Positions 1 through 8,070 of a stretch of DNA of 64,000 nt are shown piece after piece; the first letter of the stretch is position 1, and the number at the start of each line of letters is the position of its first letter. The notes under the pieces are model-generated. The model had not been told where the DNA came from, ran no database searches, and saw only the letters and a program-made list of their open reading frames with translations. The position numbers and the translations under genes are program-made. The stretch is from Ruminococcus sp. (GTDB taxonomy: Bacteria > Bacillota > Clostridia > Oscillospirales > Ruminococcaceae), in contig JAILFN010000016.1 of assembly GCA_024697545.1 (NCBI GenBank), positions 62,001 through 126,000 of the forward strand, in the 5' to 3' direction.

Positions 1-197
1 TTACTCACATCTCACGCGAAAGGGAACTGACCGAAGCGGAGAAGCGCGAAAGAGAGACGCTCAGGAATGAGTACCGCGCTGCCGTTACGGGGAATCTTTG
101 CGCGCAGTTGGAGAATACGACGATCGTAAGGCCCGACGGAGAACGCATTTCTCTGTCCAAGGGCGCAAAAAGCAAAGAAACGAGCGGGGAGGAATAG
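1..197 (+). CDS. UPF0291 (YnzC-like) protein, 3' part
   Basis: Only the last 64 or so codons lie in the window; the frame is open from base 3 and ends at a TAG at 195-197. The translation contains LTEAEKRERETLRNEYRAA and then AQLENTTIVRPDG, the hallmark of the small UPF0291/DUF896 family (B. subtilis YnzC, about 77 residues, a helical hairpin protein of unknown role). The tail after the conserved core is Ser/Lys rich. The stop is 3 bases before the next start, so the two genes are probably co-transcribed. The family call is good; the function is not known. Confidence 0.75.
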   Translation, partial: THISRERELTEAEKRERETLRNEYRAAVTGNLCAQLENTTIVRPDGERISLSKGAKSKETSGEE

Positions 198-200
198 AAC

Positions 201-1187
201 TTGGCTGGTGTATCAAGACAGAAACAGAAGCTGCTTATAATGGAGCAGCTGTTCAGGTCGCGCACCGATGAAACTCATGCGATTACGGGAAATCAGCTTA
301 TTGAGATCCTTGCCGACATGGGTATCAAGGCGGAGCGCAAGACTATTTATGACGATATTGCCACGCTCAACGACGCGGGGCTCAATATACAGACGACCAA
401 GATCGGTCATTCCAACGCATATTATATGGGCGACAGGCTTTTTGACGATGATGAGCTTGCCGCTGTTTGCGATGCCGTCGCAACGTCGAGATTCCTTACC
501 CTAAAGCGTTCGGGCGAGCTTATCCGCAAGCTTCAGACGCTGACGAGCGAGCATAAAGCACCCGCGCTGAGAAGGTCGGTGCATATCGAGAACCGCACCA
601 AATCCTCGGGGGACGCTACATATAAGATAATAGACGCCGCCGAGCAGGCGATATTCTCCGACAGACAGCTCGAACTCGGGCTCGGGGAATCGGGCGCCGA
701 TAAGAAAAAGCAGAGCAGGACCGAGCGTGTGTCTCCTTTTAATGTCGTTTGGGAGAACGATCACTTCTACATCATCTGCCTCAGGGGCGATGAGAACGGC
801 GGAGAGGTATGCCGCATACGCGCCGACAGGATATCGACGGCTGTTGTCGTGGACGAGAAAAGGGTGAGTCCCACTCTCGACGAGGAGCTTGAACTGAGAA
901 AGCTCAAGGCACCGCTTAAAAACAAGGGCGCTGCCGAAGACCTCAGGATAAGATTCAAGAATGAACTGGTGGACGAGGTGCTCGACCGCTTCGGCGACCG
1001 CACGGTGATTCACCCCGAGGACGGGGATACCTTTTATATAGACGCGGTCGTACAGCTGTCGCCCGATTTCTGGGGCTGGCTGACAAGATTTGGCGAGGAT
1101 GCCCGTATCGTGTCGCCCGATTATGTCGGAGATATGACGGCAGAATGGCTAAATAAAATTGTGTCAATGTATAGCCCCGAGGATTAA
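201..1187 (+). CDS. WYL-domain transcriptional regulator
   Basis: A 328-residue regulator of the DeoR/HTH_11 plus WYL type. Residues about 8-67 form a winged helix-turn-helix (recognition helix around RKTIYDDIATLNDAGL), and residues about 140-235 hold the WYL ligand-sensing fold (SPFNVVWENDHFYII, then an RADRI stretch). A C-terminal WCX-like segment follows. The start is TTG at 201, supported by GGAGG at 188-192. Family members bind DNA and often sense nucleotides or single-stranded nucleic acid; the target here is unknown. It follows the UPF0291 gene by 3 bases. No terminator is obvious after it. Confidence 0.85.
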   Translation: MAGVSRQKQKLLIMEQLFRSRTDETHAITGNQLIEILADMGIKAERKTIYDDIATLNDAGLNIQTTKIGHSNAYYMGDRLFDDDELAAVCDAVATSRFLTLKRSGELIRKLQTLTSEHKAPALRRSVHIENRTKSSGDATYKIIDAAEQAIFSDRQLELGLGESGADKKKQSRTERVSPFNVVWENDHFYIICLRGDENGGEVCRIRADRISTAVVVDEKRVSPTLDEELELRKLKAPLKNKGAAEDLRIRFKNELVDEVLDRFGDRTVIHPEDGDTFYIDAVVQLSPDFWGWLTRFGEDARIVSPDYVGDMTAEWLNKIVSMYSPED

Positions 1188-1324
1188 ATATTTCACATAG
1201 TTATCATGTCGGATATGGAGAAATCAGCGCAAAAGTATAATTTTGTTGCATTAAATACACGATATTTGTTTGAAATTTATACAAAAAGAACAAACAGCAA
1301 TGCACTATTTGTCTGAAATGACTA

Positions 1325-1353
1325 TTGAAAAGATGATAAACTTGTGATATAAT
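1325..1353 (+). promoter_or_regulatory. sigma-A-type promoter of the 741-aa surface protein
   Basis: TTGAAA at 1325-1330 and TATAAT at 1348-1353 are separated by 17 bases. The transcript would have a leader of about 70 bases ending in GGAGG (1415-1419), 9 bases before the ATG. Confidence 0.8.
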
Positions 1354-1428
1354 CGTAGTAAGATTATCAAGGTACGCAGTATACCCTGATGTAAAATCTT
1401 AAAAATTTTTAAATGGAGGAATTTACAA

Positions 1429-3654
1429 ATGAAGGCATCTAGAATTTTAGCCGGTATGTCGGCTGCTGCTTTCGCTGCTTCTCTCATGAGCATGGTATCT
1501 GTTTCCGCAGCTACCGAGATCGCTCCTACTGATTTCGGCGCACAGGTATATGTAATGGGCAGCACCAATTGGAATTGGAAGTCTGTTGACGGAAGCTTTG
1601 GTGACGACGGCACTATCACACTGAAGGCAGACGCTGCTGATCTCTGGACTCAGTCCAGCGAGGGCGGCGACACCCTTATCGGTGACGCAGGCGTACAGTT
1701 CTACCTTGGCGAAGCAAGTGCTAACCTTGCTGATACCGAGTACACCACCGAGACTATCGAGTACACCATCAAGGACGGCGAGGGCAATACCATTGCTGAG
1801 TCGAGCGTTGAGGCTACCCTCGGTAAGAAGGGTGACGACGGCAAGAGAGCTACCACTACCGAAGTTAAGATCGCAGGCTATGAGTCCGATCCTGCTGATT
1901 TCACCAAGCTTGGCGAGATCACCGTTACCGCTACTCTGAAGGACCTCACTGTTGTTGAGGAAGAGGGCGGAGAGCCCGAGTTCACTTTCCCCTGGACTGA
2001 GGATTTTGACAACGGCTACGGCGGCGACTGGGGCTCCGACGGCTACGTTTCCAACAAGGTATACGAGCTTGCTCCCGCTGACAAGAACGTAAAGGTTACG
2101 ATTGACTACACTCTCGAAGAGGGTTATGACTATTACCTCGCAGGTCTCTGCACCGCTAACGGCTGGGGTAAGGTTTATGACGAGCAGGCTGAAGAAAAGT
2201 ACAACGAAGCTGTTGCTGACGGCGACGAAGAGCTTGCTGAGAATCTGAAGCAGTACGTTTGGAAGGCTTCTTCCATCAAGGGCGTTAAGCTGAAGAGCTC
2301 CCTCTCCGATGCTGAGCTTGAGGAGAATACCGAGCCCCTGCTCCAGAATGACGGTTACTTCATTCTGTATGAGTCCGGTTCCCTTACCTTCGAGCTTTCT
2401 CCCGAGGCTGTTAACTGGCTCGCTACCTATCTCGGCGGCGACGACGGCACATACGGCGGTTCTCTCTTCCAGGTTTACGGCGTAGACATCACTTCCATCA
2501 CCATCGAGGAAGGCACTGAGGAAGAAGAGCCTTCCACCGGCTTCAACGCATTTGAGATGTACACCGATAACTGGACTTATCAGCAGATGAGCCAGGAAGA
2601 TGCAGATGCAAGAGGCGTTGGCTTCACTGTAACTGCTGACACCAAGACTTACGTTGCAGAGTCCGCTCCTGCATTCTACAATGAAGCAGGCGAGCTTACT
2701 TACGGCGAAGTTCCCGAGGGTACCGATCCTTATACCGTTACCGGCGCTACCGTTTGGAACGTAGATATCGACGGTCTGGCTGACGCTGTTGGCGCAGGCA
2801 CCGCAGGTATCGACGGTCTGTCTGCTCAGGACAAGATGGATATGGTCAAGGAAGCAGGCATCGAGATCACCAACGTTAAGCTGCTCATCGACGGCAAGGA
2901 GTTCTACTCCATCGACGACGACAAGCTCCTCTATGGCGATATTGAGGGCAACGGTAAGCTGAGACTCGAGGTTTACAACGAGTACGGCGAGACCGGCAAC
3001 ACCAGCGGCGATTTCTATGACGCTGAGCGTCTTGACGCTATCTTCAACGAGGCTAACGCAGGTACTCACTATGCAGTATCCTTCGACATCACAGGTATCC
3101 CCGAGGAGGCACCTATTGTTGATCCTACCGGTCATAACTATGCTCTGCTTACCGAAAGCGGCAAGACCGAAGAGACCATTGATCTGAAGGTCGGCGACGG
3201 CTATGACTTCAGCGTATTCCTGACCGATGACGGCGAGCCTGTTGCTGATGCTGACATCGTTTGGGCTGAGGTTGACCAGAAGGACGAGCCCGCTTCTACC
3301 GGCTTCAAGGCTCTCGGTGACGTTGACGCTACCGTAGTTAAGACTGACGAGAACGGCGCTTCCACCATCACTCTGTACGCTCAGAACGTTGGTACCGGCG
3401 TTGTATCCGCTTCTTACACCGACGAGGATGGCGAGGAGTACGAGGTTCTCTTCACCGTTAACATTGCAGCTGCTGATCCTTCTTCCGATGAGAGCGGCTC
3501 CAGCAGCAGCTCTAAGAGCAGCTCCAGCAACGGCGGCAACAGCAGTTCTGCTCCTGCTTCCGACAACAACCCTGCAACCGGTGCAGCTGCACTCGGTACT
3601 GTAGGTCTGCTTCTCGCAGGCGCTGCTATGGCAGTTTCCAAGAAGAAGCACTAA
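1429..3654 (+). CDS. Large secreted surface protein with C-terminal NPATG anchor-like motif
   Basis: A 741-residue exported protein. Residues 1-28 are a signal peptide (cleavage near VSVSA-ATE). The body is acidic, rich in Thr/Gly/Asp/Glu and beta-sandwich-like, with repeated segments of the kind found in carbohydrate-binding or adhesin modules. A Ser/Asn-rich linker (about 686-712) leads to NPATG (714-718), a hydrophobic stretch and a KKKH end, the layout of a cell-wall sorting signal with a non-LPXTG motif. Codon choice (GCT, GTT, GAG, AAG) is strongly biased, as in very highly expressed genes, and the gene has a strong promoter, a perfect RBS and its own terminator. I do not recognise a specific family. 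Abundant wall protein or polysaccharide-binding protein is inference. Confidence 0.7.
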   Translation: MKASRILAGMSAAAFAASLMSMVSVSAATEIAPTDFGAQVYVMGSTNWNWKSVDGSFGDDGTITLKADAADLWTQSSEGGDTLIGDAGVQFYLGEASANLADTEYTTETIEYTIKDGEGNTIAESSVEATLGKKGDDGKRATTTEVKIAGYESDPADFTKLGEITVTATLKDLTVVEEEGGEPEFTFPWTEDFDNGYGGDWGSDGYVSNKVYELAPADKNVKVTIDYTLEEGYDYYLAGLCTANGWGKVYDEQAEEKYNEAVADGDEELAENLKQYVWKASSIKGVKLKSSLSDAELEENTEPLLQNDGYFILYESGSLTFELSPEAVNWLATYLGGDDGTYGGSLFQVYGVDITSITIEEGTEEEEPSTGFNAFEMYTDNWTYQQMSQEDADARGVGFTVTADTKTYVAESAPAFYNEAGELTYGEVPEGTDPYTVTGATVWNVDIDGLADAVGAGTAGIDGLSAQDKMDMVKEAGIEITNVKLLIDGKEFYSIDDDKLLYGDIEGNGKLRLEVYNEYGETGNTSGDFYDAERLDAIFNEANAGTHYAVSFDITGIPEEAPIVDPTGHNYALLTESGKTEETIDLKVGDGYDFSVFLTDDGEPVADADIVWAEVDQKDEPASTGFKALGDVDATVVKTDENGASTITLYAQNVGTGVVSASYTDEDGEEYEVLFTVNIAAADPSSDESGSSSSSKSSSSNGGNSSSAPASDNNPATGAAALGTVGLLLAGAAMAVSKKKH

Positions 3655-3689
3655 TTTAAGATTCCGAGCATAACGCTTAGAATATAGCA

Positions 3690-3721
3690 AAGACTGCCGA
3701 GCAATCGGCAGTCTTTTTTTT
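3690..3721 (+). terminator. Intrinsic terminator of the surface-protein gene
   Basis: Perfect 10-bp stem AAGACTGCCG (3690-3699) / CGGCAGTCTT (3706-3715) with a 6-base loop, followed by a T run. Confidence 0.9.
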
Positions 3722-3725
3722 GCTT

Positions 3726-3764
3726 AAAAATATCCCCGACGGCATGAAAGCTGTCGGGGATATC
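3726..3764 (-). terminator. Terminator of the pfkA/Spo0A-like unit
   Basis: On the minus strand the hairpin ATATCCCCGAC...GTCGGGGATAT is followed by TTTTT. It starts 2 bases after the Spo0A-like stop and sits back to back with the plus-strand terminator. Confidence 0.85.
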
Positions 3765-3765
3765 G

Positions 3766-4620
3766 TTATATCATCTTGATCTTTCTCTGCGGGTACTCAA
3801 ACGGCTCGTCGTTGAGGTTTGAAAGTATCCGCTTTGCGGGGCGTGAGGCAAGCCTTGCCGCGGCGTAGATGAATTCAATGTTCGAGGGCGTTTCGTCCGA
3901 TCCGTTTCTGTCAAATGCTGCGTTGAATTCTGCTTTTGTCATGCTGTGGACAGCCTTTGAGATGGTGTTGGTAAGGACGCTGTTGACGTTCGCGGGGGTG
4001 ACATTATACTCGGCGGCGATCATTCTGCTGACCGCCTGCGACGAACCGAAGTAGCGGTAAGGCTCGCAGAGCACCTGTGTCACGGCGAATTTAAGATATT
4101 CGCTGCCCGCTGCGCTGTTTTTGCAGTGCATGGCGCTAAGCGTTATCTCGACCAGCAGCCTGAGCTTGCCGATGTAGTAATCCCGTGAGATCACCCGCGT
4201 CAGGAAAAGTTTTTCCAGATATTCCGCATCGCGAGGGGGGTAAACGGGCGGCGCGAGGTTCAGGTGATTTTTGAAATAGCTGCCCGCAGTTTTCGCCTTC
4301 GTTTCATTGCTGCCGATGGTTATGAGCAGCGCGGGTGCGGCGGCGTCAAGCCCTTTCGCAAGGTCTGCGATGTACTCGGCAGGCAGCACATCGCAGTTGA
4401 GAAGCAGTATATCGGGTCGGTGTTTTTTGCAGTGTGTAATGATATCGTCGTCAGGGACGGCAAGGTCGATGCTCAGCTCTCTTATGCGGAAAGCGTTTGC
4501 AAGTGCGCCTACCTGCTGCGTGCAGTCGAGTACGGCGCAGAGCCGCAGCACGGGCAGGTAGTCCTCCTCCATTACGGGATGACGTATCTCGAACAGCGAT
4601 TTGCCTTCAAACAGCATCAT
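3766..4620 (-). CDS. Spo0A-like response regulator with degenerate receiver domain
   Basis: About 284 residues. The C-terminal third (about 155-262) matches the Spo0A DNA-binding domain: EYLKFAVTQVL, then a helix-turn-helix around MIAAEYNVTPANVNSVL, and the NIEFIYAAARLA segment that ends the fold. The N-terminal 125 residues look like a receiver domain, but the segment that should carry the phospho-acceptor (normally LLLD) reads DILLLNCDVLP, with Asn around residue 75. It may therefore work without phosphorylation. A TTG at 4623 and ATGs at 4620 and 4617 are all possible starts; the pfkA stop TGA (4622-4620) overlaps the ATG at 4620. True Spo0A proteins are about 265 residues and keep the aspartate, so this is a paralogue or a diverged Spo0A. 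Confidence 0.7.
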   Translation of the reverse strand: MMLFEGKSLFEIRHPVMEEDYLPVLRLCAVLDCTQQVGALANAFRIRELSIDLAVPDDDIITHCKKHRPDILLLNCDVLPAEYIADLAKGLDAAAPALLITIGSNETKAKTAGSYFKNHLNLAPPVYPPRDAEYLEKLFLTRVISRDYYIGKLRLLVEITLSAMHCKNSAAGSEYLKFAVTQVLCEPYRYFGSSQAVSRMIAAEYNVTPANVNSVLTNTISKAVHSMTKAEFNAAFDRNGSDETPSNIEFIYAAARLASRPAKRILSNLNDEPFEYPQRKIKMI

Positions 4621-5699
4621 CAATCACCGAACGAGATGCCGATGTCGCGGGCGGTCTTTACCATCTGATCGTCGGCGGGCACGAACTTGGTCTTTCCCGC
4701 AACGTCGCTCAGCTTGTTTTCGGTGATCTTGTCGCCGACCTTTGCAACGGCATAGCCGTACTTGTCCTTTGCGATGAGCGCGGCGGCGTGTACGCCGAAC
4801 TGAGTCGCGAGCACTCTGTCGTAAGCGGAGGGGCTGCCGCCGCGGAGCATATGTCCGGGCACGCAAACTCTTGTCTCAAGCCCCGTCTTGGCTTCTATCT
4901 GCTTCGCGATGCGGTTTGAAGCGGTGGTGATGCCCTCCTCGGCGCGGAGCTTTGCACGCTCTTTCTTCTTCATCTTGGCTTCATCTGTGTCGAAAGCGCC
5001 TTCTGCGACCGCGAGGATAGAGAAGCCCTTGCCCGATGCCGCTCTCTTTTCGCAGGCTTCGGCAAGCTTGTCGATGTCGTAGGGTATCTCGGGTATAACG
5101 ATCATGTCGGCGCCGCCCGCAACACCCGAATAGAGCGTCAGCCAGCCCGCCTTGTTGCCCATGATCTCGACTACAAGTATGCGTCCGTGGGAGTTTGCTG
5201 TGGTGTGGAGCCTGTCGATAACGTCGGTCGCGATGTCAACTGCGGTGTGGAAGCCGAAGGTCACGCTCGTTCCCCAGATATCATTGTCGATGGTCTTGGG
5301 CAGACCGATGACGTGAAGTCCCTCCTCGCTCAGCAGGTTCGCGGTCTTGTGTGTGCCGTTTCCGCCGAGTGTCAGCAGGCAGTCAAGCTTCTGATCCTTG
5401 TAGGTCTTCTTCATGTTCTTGACCTTATCTACATTGTCATCCTCGACCACTGTCATCATCTTGAAGGGGGTGCGTTTTGTGCCGAAAATGGTGCCGCCTG
5501 TTGTGAGTATTCCCGAAAAATCGGTTGGCTGCATAAGCTTGCACTGGTTGTTTATCAGCCCCGAATAGCCGTCCTGTATGCCGATTATCTCAACATCTGA
5601 GCCAAAGCGTTCATAGCAAGCCTTTGCAACACCGCGGATAGTTGCGTTAAGTCCGGGGCAGTCGCCGCCGCTTGTAAGAATTCCGATCCGTCTTTTCAT
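4620..5699 (-). CDS. pfkA: 6-phosphofructokinase
   Basis: 359 residues; phosphorylates fructose 6-phosphate to the 1,6-bisphosphate, the committed step of glycolysis. Visible motifs are GGDCPGLNATIRG (11-23) in the phosphate-donor loop, TLGGNGTHK (110-118), and LPKTIDNDIWG (133-143). The Lys of PKTIDND with Gly at the next-but-one position of GGNG places it in the group III clade, where donor use (ATP or pyrophosphate) cannot be told from sequence alone; the Asn of GGNG replaces the Asp of E. coli GGDG. AAGGAGG lies 7 bases before the ATG. The stop overlaps the start of the Spo0A-like gene. Confidence 0.92.
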   Translation of the reverse strand: MKRRIGILTSGGDCPGLNATIRGVAKACYERFGSDVEIIGIQDGYSGLINNQCKLMQPTDFSGILTTGGTIFGTKRTPFKMMTVVEDDNVDKVKNMKKTYKDQKLDCLLTLGGNGTHKTANLLSEEGLHVIGLPKTIDNDIWGTSVTFGFHTAVDIATDVIDRLHTTANSHGRILVVEIMGNKAGWLTLYSGVAGGADMIVIPEIPYDIDKLAEACEKRAASGKGFSILAVAEGAFDTDEAKMKKKERAKLRAEEGITTASNRIAKQIEAKTGLETRVCVPGHMLRGGSPSAYDRVLATQFGVHAAALIAKDKYGYAVAKVGDKITENKLSDVAGKTKFVPADDQMVKTARDIGISFGD

Positions 5700-5726
5700 T
5701 ATAATTTCCTCCTTACGGATATGATG

Positions 5727-5755
5727 CTCCCCGCTGTCGGGCGGGGAGTGTTTTT
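5727..5755. other. Hairpin upstream of pfkA
   Basis: CTCCCCGC (5727-5734) and GCGGGGAG (5741-5748) form an 8-bp stem. T residues follow only on the plus strand, so on the minus strand it would be a 5' leader hairpin of pfkA (or a roadblock after the chemoreceptor gene), and on the plus strand a terminator for antisense transcription. Confidence 0.45.
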
Positions 5756-5775
5756 ACTTATAGTATGTGCAATGG

Positions 5776-7905
5776 TCAATACTTTTCATCATCGTCGTCG
5801 ATGGTGTTCAGCATCTCTTCACCTTTTATCTTTGCAAGATCCAGCCCGTCGTCCTCGTCCTGCGGGGGCGCTGCCTCTTCGGGAGATGAAGGTATGATAT
5901 CGTCGTCGTCCTCGTCGATGAAGCTCGTTTTCTGCGGCTCATCTGAAGAGAGGTGGAATCTTGCTATCATATTTTTGAGTATCAGCGACTGGCTTGAAAG
6001 CTCCTCGCTTGCGGAAGCGGAGCCGACAGCAGACGCGGTGTTCGCGGAAACAACTGCCGAGATCTGGTCTACGCCTGTGTTGATCTGCATGATAGCTTCA
6101 GACTGTTCTGCCGAAGCGTCGGCGATATTCTTGATAAGCTCACTGATGCGCTCGGAGTCCTTGGCAAGTGAATCGAGCGACTTCGCGGTGGTCTCTGCGA
6201 TGCTCGTTCCGTTTGCAACGGCACTGGAGGATCTCTTGATGAGCGCTGCGGTCTGCTTTGCAGCCTCGGCGGAGCGTGCGGCCAGCTGTCTTACCTCATC
6301 GGCTACAACGCCAAAGCCCTTGGAGCCTTCGCGTGCAGCCTCAACTGCCGCGTTGAGCGCGAGTATGTTGGTCTGGAATGAGATGTCGTCGATGACCTTG
6401 AGTATCGTCTGTATCTCCTCTGAGGTCTCGGTTATCATCTTCATAGCGTCGAGCATATTACGCATATCCGCGTTGCAGCGGTTCATGGCGTCCGTGTTGT
6501 CGTTTACGATCTTGTAAGCGTTCATGGCGCTGTCGGAGTTCTGTATGACCTGATCCGAAACGCCGCTCAGCGTGGCGGAAAGCTCCTCGATGGCGCTTGC
6601 CTGCTCGGTAGCACCCTGAGAGAGTGCCTGTGCGGAGTTTGAGACCATCACAGCCCCCGATGTCACCTGCTCGGCGGAATTGTTGATGGAATCGAAAGTG
6701 ACGTTCAAAGACTCGAATATCTCATTAAAGGTATCCTTGATCTTCTTGAAATCGCCCTTGAAATTGCCGTCCATGCGGTGGCTGAGGTTGCCTTCGGCGA
6801 TCTGCTGCAGAGCTATCTGGATAAGGTTGATATACTGTCTGAGGTTTATGACCGTTTCTTCGAGTGAGTTTGAAAGCACGCCAAGCTCGTCGCTCGAATA
6901 TACAACGTCAACTCTCGAAGAGATATCTCCGTTTGAAAGAGCGCGCAGGCGGTTGGTGGAAGCCACGATGGGCTTGGATATACGCCTTGCAAAGAGCAGC
7001 GCGAAAACGATCGTGACGATGATAAGTACCACAAGGAACACGCCGATGATCCATATACTGCCGCTGCTCACATCGAGCACGCCCACGGAGGTGGGAGTGG
7101 ATACTACGATCATTACGTTGAAATGGCTGACGGGATAGAAGCCCGCGGTATAGCGCTTGTGGTCGAGCTTGTACTCATAAGAGCCGCTCTTGCCGTTGAT
7201 AGCGGTCTTGAAGGTGTCGGCGATGCCCTTATAGCTTTCGTCGGTGTTGGCAAGCTCTATAGGCTTCTGTCCGACTTCGGCGTAAGTCTCGCCTGCGGTG
7301 AATATGACCTGACCGTCGCGGCTCAGCACATAGGCTGAGTTGGAGGTCTTGTCGCTTAAAGTATTGAGCGACTGCGAGATATTATCGCAGCAGATGACTG
7401 CGGCGGCTACCTGCTTTTCGCTGCTGCCTGCTGACAAAGGTATCGGCATGAGCACGCCGAAATAATATTTGCCGTCTATCTCGACCAGCTTTGTGACAGC
7501 GGCATCATAGCGTGCAGAAGCAGATGCGACATCGCTGTCGGTGATAACGTCCGCGCAGCCCGATGAGCTGGACTCAAGAAGCTTGCCGTCGCTTGAGTAT
7601 ATGCCGAAAGAGGTATACATAGTGTCACTGTAATAGCGGTCGGTGAACTGCGTGATGCGGTCGGAGTTATTAGCCGAATTCGCGAATGATTCGCTCGTCA
7701 CCAGCTGTGAAACGCTTTTGACATATGAATCGACCATATAGTCAAAATTAAGCGACGCTTCCTTTGCAAGAAGCTGATTGTTTGCCGCCAGGTTTGCAGA
7801 GCTGCTTTTGGTGAAGAACCAGACAAAGGTGTCGGTCAGAAGTATTATCACAACGAAAACAAGTGCCAGCATAGCGAGCATGATTTTTCCGCGTATAGTT
7901 TTCAA
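5776..7905 (-). CDS. Methyl-accepting chemotaxis protein
   Basis: 709 residues. Transmembrane helix 1 (about 8-32), an extracytoplasmic double-Cache-like sensor (about 33-283), transmembrane helix 2 (284-305), HAMP (about 305-360), and the methyl-accepting signalling hairpin, whose conserved tip is [18 protein letters not shown] (510-527) followed by [17 protein letters not shown] long acidic tail rich in Asp (about 660-709) has no adaptation pentapeptide that I can recognise. The start is TTG at 7905 with AAGGGGG 8 bases ahead. It signals to CheA/CheW, neither of which is in the window. The ligand is unknown; Cache domains usually bind small organic acids or amino acids. Confidence 0.93.
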   Translation of the reverse strand: MKTIRGKIMLAMLALVFVVIILLTDTFVWFFTKSSSANLAANNQLLAKEASLNFDYMVDSYVKSVSQLVTSESFANSANNSDRITQFTDRYYSDTMYTSFGIYSSDGKLLESSSSGCADVITDSDVASASARYDAAVTKLVEIDGKYYFGVLMPIPLSAGSSEKQVAAAVICCDNISQSLNTLSDKTSNSAYVLSRDGQVIFTAGETYAEVGQKPIELANTDESYKGIADTFKTAINGKSGSYEYKLDHKRYTAGFYPVSHFNVMIVVSTPTSVGVLDVSSGSIWIIGVFLVVLIIVTIVFALLFARRISKPIVASTNRLRALSNGDISSRVDVVYSSDELGVLSNSLEETVINLRQYINLIQIALQQIAEGNLSHRMDGNFKGDFKKIKDTFNEIFESLNVTFDSINNSAEQVTSGAVMVSNSAQALSQGATEQASAIEELSATLSGVSDQVIQNSDSAMNAYKIVNDNTDAMNRCNADMRNMLDAMKMITETSEEIQTILKVIDDISFQTNILALNAAVEAAREGSKGFGVVADEVRQLAARSAEAAKQTAALIKRSSSAVANGTSIAETTAKSLDSLAKDSERISELIKNIADASAEQSEAIMQINTGVDQISAVVSANTASAVGSASASEELSSQSLILKNMIARFHLSSDEPQKTSFIDEDDDDIIPSSPEEAAPPQDEDDGLDLAKIKGEEMLNTIDDDDEKY

Positions 7906-7940
7906 GAGTATTACCCCCTTTATTATTTTAAGTCACATTC

Positions 7941-7969
7941 ATTATAGCACATTTAAACAAAAAAATCAA
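7941..7969 (-). promoter_or_regulatory. Promoter of the chemoreceptor gene
   Basis: On the minus strand, TTGATT (7969-7964) and TATAAT (7946-7941) with a 17-base spacer. Confidence 0.6.
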
Positions 7970-8002
7970 TAGATAAACTGAAAAAATGTCAGAATTTTTT
8001 AA

Positions 8003-8040
8003 AAGATCCCCCGAAAGTTCAGCTGACTTCGGGGGATCTT
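8003..8040 (-). terminator. Terminator after pepV
   Basis: Minus strand stem AAGATCCCCCGAAGT / ACTTTCGGGGGATCTT followed by TTAAAAAATT; it closes the lipase-phosphoesterase-pepV unit. Confidence 0.85.
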
Positions 8041-8070
8041 CCGATATATGTTAATTGATCGCCGCAAGGC

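Noticed and set aside
3-197. A minus-strand frame (5-265) over the UPF0291 gene
   Set aside because: The plus-strand frame has clear family sequence and a natural end 3 bases before the next gene.
714-741. Calling the NPATG end of the surface protein a proven sortase site
   Set aside because: The layout fits, but no sortase is in the window and the motif is not LPXTG, so it is described only as anchor-like. (Numbers are residues of the 1429-3654 protein.)
1447-3690. A 747-codon open frame antisense to the surface-protein gene
   Set aside because: It is a mirror of the strongly biased codons on the plus strand (GCT, GTT, GAC, GAG leave few stops in that frame), and it has no RBS, promoter or domain. 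It also crosses the terminator.
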